The translations under genes were made by a program, and so were the position numbers. The notes beneath the pieces were generated by a model. That model worked only from the letters and a program-made list of their open reading frames with translations. It was not told the origin of the DNA and did no database searches. Below, piece by piece: positions 53,992-61,898 of a stretch of DNA of 64,000 nucleotides. The first letter of the stretch is position 1; each line of letters opens with the position of its first letter. This DNA is from Haloprofundus salinisoli (GTDB lineage: Archaea > Halobacteriota > Halobacteria > Halobacteriales > Haloferacaceae): the NCBI RefSeq assembly GCF_020097815.1, contig NZ_CP083664.1, positions 62,001-126,000 of the forward strand. Reading direction: 5' to 3'.

Positions 53992-55914
53992 TTAGACCGC
54001 CGAATACGACGCTTCGTCGAGGACAATCCCGTCGTCGTTAGCGACGAGTACCGTATCGGGATTACTGTTGTTCAGGACCGGACCGCCGAAGTCGGCATAG
54101 AGCGTCGACTCGGTGTCCTCGCCGCTCCCGTTCCGAACGGTAACCGTCTCCCCTGCTCCGAGGGTGAACTCACCGAACGTGTAGTTCTGGTTCCCTGCTT
54201 CGAAGCTGAGGATGAACCCCGAGAAGTCGATTGCGGTGTCGCCAGTGTTTTTCACCGTGGCGAACTCGTTGTTGAGATCGCCGTTCTGATCCGGTCTGAT
54301 CTCTGTGATCTCGACGGCTGACTGCTGGGGTTGGGCAGGGCGTTCGGAGGCCAGGTTCGCACCAGGATCGCCGGCGTCGGTTGTGAACGATGCGACCGTA
54401 CTTACTGAGGCTTCGGGCTCCTCGACAGTCGAGACGACCCGGTAGTCGGTTCGCCACTGCTCGGGAGTGATTGTACAGCGGACGTAACCCCGCTTATCGT
54501 TGAAGAACCGCTGCCAGGGTTCACCGAGCGACGGTCCGTACTGGGTTATTCCGGACCCATCCCCGAACGAGGAGATCGAGGTGCCGACGTACTCGGTGCC
54601 GACCGTCTCGGAGTCGGGGTCCGAGAAGTCGGCTTTGAGGTTGTAGACGTAGTTGCGGTGGACGTCGCCGGTGATCACGACGGGGTTTAGATCGGAGTCG
54701 GCGGCCATAACGTCGAGCAACCTCTCCCGGTCGGCTCGGTACCCGTCCCACTTATCACCGCCGCCGAAGTCCTGTACGTCTGGATTCGGGTTCTCATCGG
54801 TTGCGGCGAGCGGAACCTGGTTGGCAAGGACGTTCCACCGGGCTGTGGAGTTGTTCAGCCCGTCGACCAGCCAGTCTTCCTGTTCGTCGCCGAGAATGGT
54901 CCGTCCTCGATTGTCGGCTTCCTCTGAGGAATCGACTTGATCGTCGCGGTACTGCCGAGTGTCGAGGACGTTGAACTCGGCCAGATTACCGAAGGTGAAC
55001 CGCCGATAGAGCGGTAGGTTCGGGCCGTCAGGCATCCGCGAGGGACGCAATGGCTGATGTTCGAAATACGCTTGGTAGGCCTTTGCCCGACGGGCAAGGA
55101 ATTCTTGCGTGGGGTCGTTCGCTTGGGAAGTTGCGTCGGCGTAGTTGTTTTCGACCTCGTGGTCGTCCCAGGTGACGAGCCACGGGAACGCAGCGTGGGC
55201 GTCCTGTAGGTTCGAATCGGTCTTGTATTGTGCCTCGCGGATCCGATAGTCACTCAGGCTTTTGATTTCGCGAGGCGGTTCGTGGCCGCGATCGATCGAG
55301 CCTTGTCCGCCGCCCTCGTAAATGTAGTCACCTAAGTGGATAGCCAGATCGAGGTCCTCGTCGGCGAGGTGGTCGTGCGCGGTGTAATACCCGGAGGGGT
55401 AGTTCTGACACGAGGCGAATGCGAACTTGATCTCGTCCACGTCGGCTCCCTCTGCAGGGGCCGTTTTCGTTCTTCCGACCGGGCTTCGGTTGGAGTCGAC
55501 TTTGAACTGATAGTAGTATTCCGTATTGGCATCCAATCCCTTAACGTCGATATGGACCGAGTGGGCGTACTCAGGACGTGCCTTCGCGATGCCCTTCCCG
55601 ACAGTATCGTCCATGTCCTCGTCGGTCGCTATTTCCCACTGTACTGGTACTTGGCGGTCGGGCATTCCACCGTCTTCGGCCAATGGCTCGGGTGCGAGGC
55701 GCGTCCAGAGGACGACAGAGTCCGGCAGGGGATCACCAGAGGCAACACCAAGGGTGAACGGATCACCTGTTATCCGTCCCTGTTCGTTGTTCTCTCTGGC
55801 GGTAACGATTCCTGTACCTGACGCGCCAACTCCGGCGATCGTCGCGGTGGTGACCGCTTTTCGGAGGAACTTGCGTCGGCTTTCTTCGAGTGGGTGATCT
55901 AAGCTGTTGTCCAT
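53992..55914 (-). CDS. phoD: PhoD-family alkaline phosphatase with lamin-tail domain
   Basis: The start is set at 55,914 (MDNSLDHPLEESRRKFLRK), nine residues inside the longest frame. A Tat signal SRRKFLRKAVTTATIAGVGA opens the 640-residue protein, so it is exported folded. The PhoD phosphatase domain has FTLGVASGDPLPDSVVLWTR, FASCQNYPSGYYTAH, HLGDYIYEGG, WDDHEVENNYA and VITGDVHRNYV. The last 100 residues (VEITEIRPDQNGD to SYSAV) form a lamin-tail-type beta-sandwich, often seen on haloarchaeal secreted proteins. It releases phosphate from phosphodiesters or monoesters outside the cell. It lies between repeat copies 1 and 2. Confidence 0.92.
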   Translation of the reverse strand: MDNSLDHPLEESRRKFLRKAVTTATIAGVGASGTGIVTARENNEQGRITGDPFTLGVASGDPLPDSVVLWTRLAPEPLAEDGGMPDRQVPVQWEIATDEDMDDTVGKGIAKARPEYAHSVHIDVKGLDANTEYYYQFKVDSNRSPVGRTKTAPAEGADVDEIKFAFASCQNYPSGYYTAHDHLADEDLDLAIHLGDYIYEGGGQGSIDRGHEPPREIKSLSDYRIREAQYKTDSNLQDAHAAFPWLVTWDDHEVENNYADATSQANDPTQEFLARRAKAYQAYFEHQPLRPSRMPDGPNLPLYRRFTFGNLAEFNVLDTRQYRDDQVDSSEEADNRGRTILGDEQEDWLVDGLNNSTARWNVLANQVPLAATDENPNPDVQDFGGGDKWDGYRADRERLLDVMAADSDLNPVVITGDVHRNYVYNLKADFSDPDSETVGTEYVGTSISSFGDGSGITQYGPSLGEPWQRFFNDKRGYVRCTITPEQWRTDYRVVSTVEEPEASVSTVASFTTDAGDPGANLASERPAQPQQSAVEITEIRPDQNGDLNNEFATVKNTGDTAIDFSGFILSFEAGNQNYTFGEFTLGAGETVTVRNGSGEDTESTLYADFGGPVLNNSNPDTVLVANDDGIVLDEASYSAV

Positions 55915-56141
55915 TGTCCGCGATTCATTCCTTGCTGGCAAAAAGATAAATCTATATATGAGATAAATAGATATAAATGAATGATACAGAGATGAATATA
56001 GTCTATGGTTAATCCAAGACTATGCGCTGGATTATCATCAACGACTCCGATATAGAGAAAAACGGTCAAATACTAAATCCTATCCCGTATATATCCGCGC
56101 AATTTTAGAACAATATTGAACACCGTGGACAGACGACCGCG

Positions 56142-56230
56142 TTGCTAAATACAACCTCTGTATCTCGTACGCTGTTTCTGACAAGGACTGGGCGGTTTGT
56201 GGTGGCCGTGCTGAATAGAGGGCGCGAATC
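56142..56230 (+). repeat. Array repeat copy 2
   Basis: Left half TGCTAAATACAACCTCTG with a diverged TATCTCGTAC, then CTGTTTCTGACA; right half GTGCTGAATA at 56,208-56,217 followed by GAGGGCGCG. It is oriented like the others. A further TATTCAGCAC lies 69 bases beyond (56,286-56,295), with a perfect 8-base hairpin ATTCCTCG/CGAGGAAT (56,242-56,262) between. Confidence 0.75.
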
Positions 56231-56285
56231 GGTTACTGATAATTCCTCGGTAGACGAGGAATCGGATTAGTAGCTATAGAGGAGT

Positions 56286-56300
56286 TATTCAGCACGTCCA
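56286..56300 (+). repeat. Extra left half-site (TATTCAGCAC) after copy 2
   Basis: TATTCAGCACGTCCA pairs with GTGCTGAATA at 56,208-56,217 as a 10-base inverted repeat. The following CGTCC is shared with the half-site at 60,303. Confidence 0.6.
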
Positions 56301-56366
56301 GTTCTCGTTGTTCCGTAATTCGATATCAGCAGAACAGTTAACCTTCGGCGAAGAACAGAGGTGAAA

Positions 56367-56992
56367 ATGGGTACCGATATCCATGGGTTCATCGAGCGAA
56401 CTGACAGGGGACCCAGGCCACTCGCCCAAAACATTTCGTGGTTAGTCACACGCGCCTACACGATATTTGAAGCTCTGTTCGGCGTAGCGGGCGGCTACGA
56501 GTTTGAACCGTCCTTTATCGCCCATCGGGGGCTGCCGGAGGAGAGAAGCATGTGGTTCGACCAGTTTATCGATGAGGAAGAAGAGACAATACAGAACTTG
56601 GAATACTTCGGCGCAACTTGGTTCACAGTCAAAGAACTCCACGAGGTAGACTGGGATACAACCGGGGAGAATCGCTGTTATATTATCTCTGATGCAAACG
56701 ATAACCCGATAGTGCGTCGGCGTGCCAAACGTTACAATCTCAAGGAGGTTATTGACGATGAGGAACTTATCGACCGCGTCCTTGAGGGTGAGCGGGTTGA
56801 GCTTCCGCCAGAGGCGGTCCCTGAGCATTCATACTTCGAGGACGCAGACCCTCGATATGCATATACTGAGTATCCAACTCGTGCTGATGTTATTGCAGGC
56901 CCGTGGGAATGGTTTTATGGACACACTTGCCATCGTACGCGGAGAGATTCGGCGAGGAGAACGTCCGTGTAACCGTGTATTTTGAGAACTGA
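56367..56992 (+). pseudogene. MGTDIH-type conserved protein with 3' frameshift
   Basis: The protein begins MGTDIHGFIERTD and has GYEFEPSFIAHRGLPEE and FGATWFTVKELHEVDWDTTG. This matches a family of unknown function found in bacteria, phages and archaea that starts MGTDIH and ends with a conserved VRxxxxFxN strand. The frame as read stops at 56,972 with an unlike tail (YGHTCHRTRRDSARR). Shifting one frame near the run TTTT at about 56,912 restores HLPSYAERFGEENVRVTVYFEN with a stop at 56,990-56,992. It is therefore a recent frameshift, a sequencing error, or slippage. ATG 56,367 or GTG 56,361 could be the start. It lies between repeat copies 2 and 3. Confidence 0.68.
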
Positions 56993-57081
56993 CTACCGAA
57001 TTTCAGCCATCGGCTGATGCATCGCACATTTAGTTACCGTCTGAATTATCGCTAACAATCTGAAACGAACACTGACCATCT

Positions 57082-57170
57082 ACTGCACCCATCCTTTGTA
57101 TTCAGCACGCGATTACTGCTGGAGAATAAATAGATTGGTCGTGTCCGTGCTGAATACAAGGCGCGATTTC
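57082..57170 (+). repeat. Array repeat copy 3
   Basis: TATTCAGCAC at 57,099-57,108 and GTGCTGAATA at 57,147-57,156. The arms extend to TTGTATTCAGCACG and CGTGCTGAATACAA, a perfect 14-base inverted repeat. The flanking bases differ from copy 4 but remain paired (TTG/CAA here), which suggests the structure is kept by selection. Confidence 0.78.
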
Positions 57171-57217
57171 AGCACCGACTCCGGGATTCTCAATCAGGCT
57201 GGTATAACGAACGCTAC

Positions 57218-57688
57218 TCAATCCACTAGTCGGTCGTGGACTTCTACGGGATCAATCTCCCACGGACCAAACCGACCTTCTGCAACATTCGTTGCGATAC
57301 TACGTGTATCTACGTTGTGCCGGTGCATGTGTTCAAAAATTTGCTCGACGAGGTCTTCTGTGGCCGAGCGGAGGTCACCGACCGTTCCGACGATTTCAGG
57401 ATTCCCAAACAGCGATACCTCATCACCGTTGAAACGGATTTCAGTCAGGCCCGTCCCCCAAAGAACCCTCCCTGACTCTCGCGTTTCGAGCCGATTGAGT
57501 AGCAGAAAAGCGTGCTCAAGACACGTATACCCGTATCGTTGTTCGGTCTCCCCACCATCTCCGTCACGAACCTGGAGAACGAAAGCCGCCGCATCGGGAA
57601 CCCATTCGAGATCTTCGGGAGCAGTGTATTCACCAACATCGATAGTAAATCTCACCGCTTCGATTTCGATAGTCTCGCTCTTTTCCAT
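57218..57688 (-). CDS. Hypothetical acidic protein in repeat array
   Basis: A 156-residue soluble acidic protein that I do not recognise. It begins with beta-rich sequence (IEIEAVRFTIDVGEYTA, AAFVLQVRDGDGGE), has TCLEHAFLLLNRLE, then EIVGTVGDLRSATEDLVEQIFEHMHRHN, and ends with PWEIDPVEVHDRLVD. No catalytic motif is visible. It stands alone between repeat copies 3 and 4, on the opposite strand to its upstream neighbour. Confidence 0.68.
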   Translation of the reverse strand: MEKSETIEIEAVRFTIDVGEYTAPEDLEWVPDAAAFVLQVRDGDGGETEQRYGYTCLEHAFLLLNRLETRESGRVLWGTGLTEIRFNGDEVSLFGNPEIVGTVGDLRSATEDLVEQIFEHMHRHNVDTRSIATNVAEGRFGPWEIDPVEVHDRLVD

Positions 57689-57778
57689 TCAGGTTTCAGT
57701 ATGAATCCACAATTCAAAAAGACCACCAACACTACCGTCTTGGATTGTTGTCCGTCGCTAGGAGTACCACGATACTAT

Positions 57779-57866
57779 GTGCTGAATAGACCCTCTGTAT
57801 TCAGCACGCGTCTTCTGACAGAACCTGAGGAGGTTTCAGCGACTGTGCTGAATAGAGAGCGCGTGT
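57779..57866 (+). repeat. Array repeat copy 4 (best preserved)
   Basis: Three core half-sites occur: GTGCTGAATA (57,779-57,788), TATTCAGCAC (57,798-57,807) and GTGCTGAATA (57,845-57,854). The first two form a tight hairpin with a nine-base loop. Conserved inner segments are TTCTGACAG after the left core and GTTTCAGCGACT before the right core. GAGAGCGCG follows. Confidence 0.82.
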
Positions 57867-57929
57867 CTTGCAATCCACGACTTGGAGCAGCAGCTCATTA
57901 TCGCAGTCCAATTGGAACCAGTGGCCGAA

Positions 57930-58289
57930 TCAGGAAGTCCTCATGAACCGATGTCGCTGGATAAGGTAGGTGCCTGATATAAGGACGCTTAACAGTGGGA
58001 TGAACACGAACAGATAGAGGAGAGTCGGCGTCCACTCAGACCGCTCACTGACGTACTTACGGTCGTGGTAGAGCGCAAACGGTGCGAATAGAGAAACCGC
58101 ATAACTCAGGAGGATTGGCACTGAGGCGATTTCAGTAAGATACCCAGAAAACTGTACTCCGAGGTACGGAGCTAAGAGAGTGTTCGACAGTGCCATCAAG
58201 AACCAGAAGAGGAAGAGCACCGGAATCATCAGAATTGGAATCCACCACTTTCCAGAGAACATCACTTGGCGAGTTTGTGTTGTAGACAT
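57930..58289 (-). CDS. Small membrane protein in repeat array
   Basis: A 119-residue membrane protein of unknown function with three clear hydrophobic helices (about 12-34, 46-70 and 92-110) joined by short loops (DRKYVSERSEW). There is no signal peptide and no recognised motif. It lies between repeat copies 4 and 5 on the minus strand. Confidence 0.68.
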   Translation of the reverse strand: MSTTQTRQVMFSGKWWIPILMIPVLFLFWFLMALSNTLLAPYLGVQFSGYLTEIASVPILLSYAVSLFAPFALYHDRKYVSERSEWTPTLLYLFVFIPLLSVLISGTYLIQRHRFMRTS

Positions 58290-58337
58290 GAGTTCAGCTC
58301 AGTGATACCAATTGTGTGCAACCGAATATACTTCTTC

Positions 58338-58435
58338 TGCTGCATACAACCTCTGTATCTTGCACCCCGTTACTGACAGTGGTTGAAGAGTTCAGTTACC
58401 GACTACTGAATACAAGGTGTGTATCTTGCATGCCG
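58338..58435 (+). repeat. Array repeat copy 5 (TATCTTGCAC variant)
   Basis: TGCTGCATACAACCTCTG, then TATCTTGCAC (58,356-58,365), TACTGACAG, and a right core CTACTGAATA (58,403-58,412), with a second TATCTTGCA at 58,422. The core variant is shared with copy 7, so the repeat family has at least two core types. Confidence 0.72.
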
Positions 58436-58505
58436 AGCAGCAGATACTCCGCCAATAAATACGGGACTCCCCAAATATATATTGAGGATCTTCGTTTGGG
58501 ATTGT

Positions 58506-59021
58506 ATGCCTCGAATTTCGCGTCGGTCAATTCTTGCTTCGTGCGGCTTTTCACTTTTGCCCACCATATCCGGTTGTTCCGGGAGAGGATTTTTTAGCCA
58601 ACCGTTCGACCCACATGATCACGTCAGTGATTGGCAGGACGAGCCAGCCCGTGGGAAGGCAAATCCGATCGAAACAGAACAAACGGTCGATTCTCAGAAT
58701 TCGTTAGAGTCGAAGTGTCTCTGGGTCAGCACGGAAGCGGTCGAATCAACGGTTGCTAATCGAGTCTCTCTCACGAGAACACTTCATTTCGACTATAGGA
58801 AGGCAGATGGAGTGAACGATGGAGAGTGGTTCGTAGAGGCCAATCGTATTATTTACTTCACTCAGTCAAATGAAGTTCATCTAAAGCCCGAAATACCGTT
58901 CGCTACCCTTTGCGAAGCCACACCCCGAACCGTCCGGACGACTCTCACGGGCAAAGATGAGGAGTATTCCTGTCGTCACCCTGTCTACGTCTCGGATTAT
59001 GCTGAGCAAGTAGCCCCATAG
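58506..59021 (+). CDS. Putative Tat-exported lipoprotein in repeat array
   Basis: The start at 58,506 (MPRISRRSILASCGF) gives a twin-arginine signal and a lipobox-like ISGC near residue 20, followed by a Ser/Asp-rich region. The 171-residue mature part is unrecognised, with beta-type segments ANRVSLTRTLHFDYRKA and EWFVEANRIIYFTQS. The longer frame from 58,419 would run through the repeat and is rejected. It stands alone between repeat copies 5 and 6. Confidence 0.65.
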   Translation: MPRISRRSILASCGFSLLPTISGCSGRGFFSQPFDPHDHVSDWQDEPARGKANPIETEQTVDSQNSLESKCLWVSTEAVESTVANRVSLTRTLHFDYRKADGVNDGEWFVEANRIIYFTQSNEVHLKPEIPFATLCEATPRTVRTTLTGKDEEYSCRHPVYVSDYAEQVAP

Positions 59022-59106
59022 CAGGAGGCAACCGCGGCTACTTTCGAATCGTTCAAACGATGCGACACTCTCTGGAGTGGACAATAACTATGTCGTCTAC
59101 AGGACC

Positions 59107-59194
59107 GTGCTGGTGCATACATCCTCTATATTCAGCACGCGATCTCTGACAGCGGGAAGAAAGGTTCCAGCGACTGTGCTGAATAGAGAGCGCA
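59107..59194 (+). repeat. Array repeat copy 6
   Basis: TATTCAGCAC at 59,129-59,138 and GTGCTGAATA at 59,176-59,185, spaced 47 bases centre to centre as in copies 3-5. Inner segments CTCTGACAG and GGTTCCAGCGACT match copy 4. Confidence 0.8.
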
Positions 59195-59318
59195 TATCGG
59201 TCATCGGATCGGCACTCAATGCGAGCGAATTGAATTGCTCGGTACAGGTAGCGGACCAACCGTTCGGTGCAGAAGAAGACTCTAACAGGGGAAGGCCGAG
59301 TAGAGACGTGTTTCGAAA

Positions 59319-59819
59319 TCAGCCATCACCCGGCGGATCTTCGGGACAGTACATCAGTGTCCCACCGGTTCCTGAGTCAAGGCCCCACTTGCCGACTGTA
59401 ATCCCTGTCCCCCCGATGTTGCAGTCAAACGTTGAGCGTGGCAACTTTACCGTCTCCACGTGAGTTCCATGTGTGACTGTTACAGTGTAGTTCGCTTCGT
59501 ATGTGAAATTTCCAGAGATAACTGCATCCGGTGCAAGTTCATATGTACGATCAAAGACGACATCGCCCTCTCGTTCCACGCGCACTGTGACGATGGCCGG
59601 ATTGGCCTCATCGTTCCGAATCGAAAGTCCGTGTGGGCGTTCATTCGGTTCTAAGTTATTGAGGTGGGTGTACTCGACGACAGTTTCGTTCGCCACGTAC
59701 ATCGTCTCTGACGTAGGCGGTTGACTCATCGTTGGTGCGGCACAACCAGCGACCAGAAGACACAAAATGAGAGCTAGACCGACGAAACCTCGATTCTGAA
59801 GTGGAGGGCGGAAACGCAT
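59319..59819 (-). CDS. Secreted lipoprotein in repeat array
   Basis: A 166-residue protein with a Sec-type signal and lipobox (LALILCLLVAGC, Cys near 26), then a Pro/Ser/Thr-rich linker. A beta-sandwich-like body follows (ANPAIVTVRVEREGDVVFDRTYEL, FTYEANYTVTV). Two cysteines near the end (FDCNIGG, LMYCPED) could form a disulfide. The function is unknown; similar small lipoproteins are common in haloarchaeal accessory regions. It lies between repeat copies 6 and 7. Confidence 0.7.
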   Translation of the reverse strand: MRFRPPLQNRGFVGLALILCLLVAGCAAPTMSQPPTSETMYVANETVVEYTHLNNLEPNERPHGLSIRNDEANPAIVTVRVEREGDVVFDRTYELAPDAVISGNFTYEANYTVTVTHGTHVETVKLPRSTFDCNIGGTGITVGKWGLDSGTGGTLMYCPEDPPGDG

Positions 59820-59956
59820 ACTACATATAGAAGAAAACGTCCCAATAGACCTTTCTGAATTACTGGATTGTCGAATAGAGGAAATGATTGATACACTCTC
59901 AGTCCTACTGAGCGGTTAGTTCGGCGTTGAGAAGACGAAAACAAACGAAGCTCCAT

Positions 59957-60030
59957 GATGGATACACCCTCTGTATCTTGCACGATGCTTTTATCATCGG
60001 CTGAGGGTTTCAACAGAGCCGTATCAGCTG
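59957..60030 (+). repeat. Array repeat copy 7 (TATCTTGCAC variant, right half diverged)
   Basis: GATGGATACACCCTCTG and TATCTTGCAC (59,974-59,983) match copy 5. The right half is weak (GAGGGTTTCAACAGAGCC, then TATCAGC). Confidence 0.62.
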
Positions 60031-60045
60031 TTTTCCAGTCCGAAT

Positions 60046-60240
60046 CTACCGTGCCAGCAAAGCCAGCAGTGCACCGACTACCGTCAGACCACCGACGAAG
60101 GATCCAGCCATGCCCAATAATGTCCCGTATCCCTGTGTAGCGTCCGCAATCTCGGCAAGCAACAAGATACAGAAACCAAGTTGAAACACGATAACGAGAG
60201 ATAGTTCAGGAAGCGAAATATTGTACTTGCTGGAGGGCAT
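60046..60240 (-). CDS. Small two-helix membrane protein in repeat array
   Basis: A 64-residue protein with two hydrophobic helices (about 12-32 and 40-62, Gly/Ala-rich) joined by ADATQGYG. Function unknown. It occupies the unit between repeat copy 7 and the terminal half-site at 60,303, continuing the one-gene-per-repeat pattern. Confidence 0.6.
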   Translation of the reverse strand: MPSSKYNISLPELSLVIVFQLGFCILLLAEIADATQGYGTLLGMAGSFVGGLTVVGALLALLAR

Positions 60241-60302
60241 TAATCACCATTCCAGAATAATCAGAGAAATTTCTACCGATTACTGTTCTATACGCAGGTG
60301 GC

Positions 60303-60322
60303 TCTATCAGCACGTCCGCTCT
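60303..60322 (+). repeat. Terminal half-site of the repeat array
   Basis: TCTATCAGCACGTCCGC resembles the extra half-site at 56,286 (shared CAGCACGTCC) with one core base missing. It is the last trace of the repeat family before the GC-rich sequence at about 60,444. Confidence 0.45.
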
Positions 60323-60443
60323 CATATCGATTGAAAGAAAGGAGCGGTGAATCGGTACACACAGTGGGAACATATTTTAGCAGATTCCGCAGAGAGAACG
60401 CTGTGACGTTTATGCCATATATAAGAAAATACTCATTGGGTGA

Positions 60444-61001
60444 AATTTCTACCACAAATATGGTCTCCTCGCGACGACCGCCCTCTTCTATGGTGTCGGC
60501 GCGAAGGGCCTCTCCCGGGAGACTGCCTTCTGGCGGACGCTCCGGTCGGTTCTCCCACCCGTCGACGAGGGGGCCCGGGAGGCCGGATTTTACACGTCGT
60601 ACGAACTCTCCGAACGCGAGTACGTCGGCATCCTGGACGTCGGCGTCGACGGTGCCGAGGAACTCCTCACCGGTCTCAGTGGTCTCCCCTCGCCGATCGC
60701 CGCGCACAAGACGTCACCCGACGGTCGTCCCGAGGTGGGTTCGTGGGGATTCTTCGGCTACGGTCCGTGGTTCTCACGGCTCTCGCGACCGGCGCAGTTC
60801 GCGCTGATGCTCGTCGCTCCGAAGCAACTGCACATCATACTCTTCGAGCGCTCAGATGGGAGAATCGGCGTGTACGCACACTACGAGTGGTCGCCGTACA
60901 ACCCGTTCGTCGTGCTGTGGCACCTCTGCGGCCGCGGCCTCGACGTCGACGAGGGCGTTCGACGAGCGCGTGAGAAACTCGGGCTTCGCAGCGCTGCGTA
61001 A
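60444..61001 (+). pseudogene. 5'-truncated conserved haloarchaeal gene at island edge
   Basis: An open frame follows an in-frame TGA at 60,441 and runs to 61,001: YGLLATTALFYGVGAKGL, FYTSYELSEREYVGILDVG, SWGFFGYGPWFSRLSRP, QFALMLVAPKQLH and WSPYNPFVVLWHL. It looks like a well-kept chromosomal protein of unknown function with its N-terminus missing. No good start precedes the first hydrophobic segment. GTG 60,735 would give only 88 residues. Composition jumps from AT-rich to GC-rich exactly here, so the gene was probably cut when the repeat array was inserted or rearranged. Confidence 0.65.
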
Positions 61002-61002
61002 C

Positions 61003-61362
61003 TCAGTTGTCGATTTGTTGGATGCATTCAGTAGTGAACTGGTTCAGGTTGCGTGCTGCATCAGGTTCCAGCGAGACGACGATCCCCCGCTGTTTACCCC
61101 GTGGAAAGTGCATGATGATGGCGGTTTCGAAGCGGCGAACGGTCACGTAGAGTTCTCCAAGGGGGAACGAGCGCTCCTCAGCTGCAAGCGATTCGGGTTT
61201 CAACCGTGCAAGCATCCTATCGATTTCGCTCAGCATCCGTTCTTCTCGAACATCGCCTCTGAGGTAGAGAACATCGTTCTCGCCATCATCGTATTGCACA
61301 GCACCGCGAAGGTAGCTCCCAGAGCGGCTCTGCAAATAGTTGAGGAGGTCTGCGGTTCCCAT
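61003..61362 (-). CDS. Conserved haloarchaeal hypothetical protein
   Basis: A 119-residue protein (start MGTADLLNYLQ; ATG at 61,371 adds three residues). It has an N-terminal helix, beta strands GSYLRGAVQYDDGENDVLYLRG, a helix REERMLSEIDRMLARL and strands LYVTVRRFETAIIMHFP with GIVVSLEPDAA. The layout resembles small haloarchaeal proteins of unknown function (DUF7522-like). No catalytic motif. It ends one base from the stop of the convergent truncated gene. Confidence 0.72.
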   Translation of the reverse strand: MGTADLLNYLQSRSGSYLRGAVQYDDGENDVLYLRGDVREERMLSEIDRMLARLKPESLAAEERSFPLGELYVTVRRFETAIIMHFPRGKQRGIVVSLEPDAARNLNQFTTECIQQIDN

Positions 61363-61371
61363 AGATTCCAA

Positions 61372-61866
61372 ACAGGTCAGCTTGAGGCTAAAACAGTATT
61401 CAATCGCAGTCGATATGATCGATAAATAACATCTTGAACGGCAATTGCGAGGAGGGACGGGCGTGACTGTTACGAAGAAATAATAAAATTATAACAACAA
61501 TCGCGGAGACTAGACGGTACGAAGAGCTATTTTCCTAGTTGTGGCGCACTAGGATGGTTGTCGGCGCTGGGGCGGGGTGCCTCTGTCAAGTGGAAATCGT
61601 GGGCCGAATGAGCTCCGAGCCCCAGCGTCGGCGACCGCGCTGCACAACGAGGGTGCTTGCCCAACCTCCCTCGCCCCCTCAATCAACCGGACCGTGGTTA
61701 ACTTCTGTCCTTGAGTAGTCCGCATAGTGCTAAGTGGTTCATTCAAAACGGCCGTATCGACTTCTGCGCGGTCGAAGCAGGTGACGCACCCCCCATCAGG
61801 ACATCCGCCAAACCGGGCATCAGACCGCACGAGGGCGGGTTTCCGTACTTTCAGGGCATGGGGAAT
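61372..61866. other. Gene-free stretch
   Basis: No supported gene. A 93-codon minus-strand frame (61,549-61,830) has a Cys-rich start and a Pro/Arg-rich end. It could be an eroded insertion-sequence remnant, but I cannot match it to a family. It ends at a perfect palindrome listed separately. Confidence 0.45.
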
Positions 61867-61898
61867 TTACTCTGTACAAATATTATTGTACAGAGTAA
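61867..61898. repeat. Perfect 13-base inverted repeat next to an HTH gene
   Basis: TTACTCTGTACAA (61,867-61,879) and its exact complement TTGTACAGAGTAA (61,886-61,898) flank a six-base loop ATATTA. It begins directly after the stop codon of the HTH gene on the minus strand. It could be a transcription terminator or processing hairpin, or an operator-like site. Confidence 0.8.

Noticed and set aside
53730-54026. 98-codon minus-strand frame overlapping the phosphatase 3' end.
   Set aside because: It runs through the repeat half-copy and mostly shadows the phosphatase gene.
53709-60322. Reading the repeats as a CRISPR array.
   Set aside because: The units are 560-2,400 bases apart with genes between them, not 30-40 base spacers.
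61549-61830. 93-codon minus-strand frame, considered as a TnpB-type transposase tail.
   Set aside because: No zinc-ribbon or RuvC motif could be matched; kept only as a gene-free stretch.
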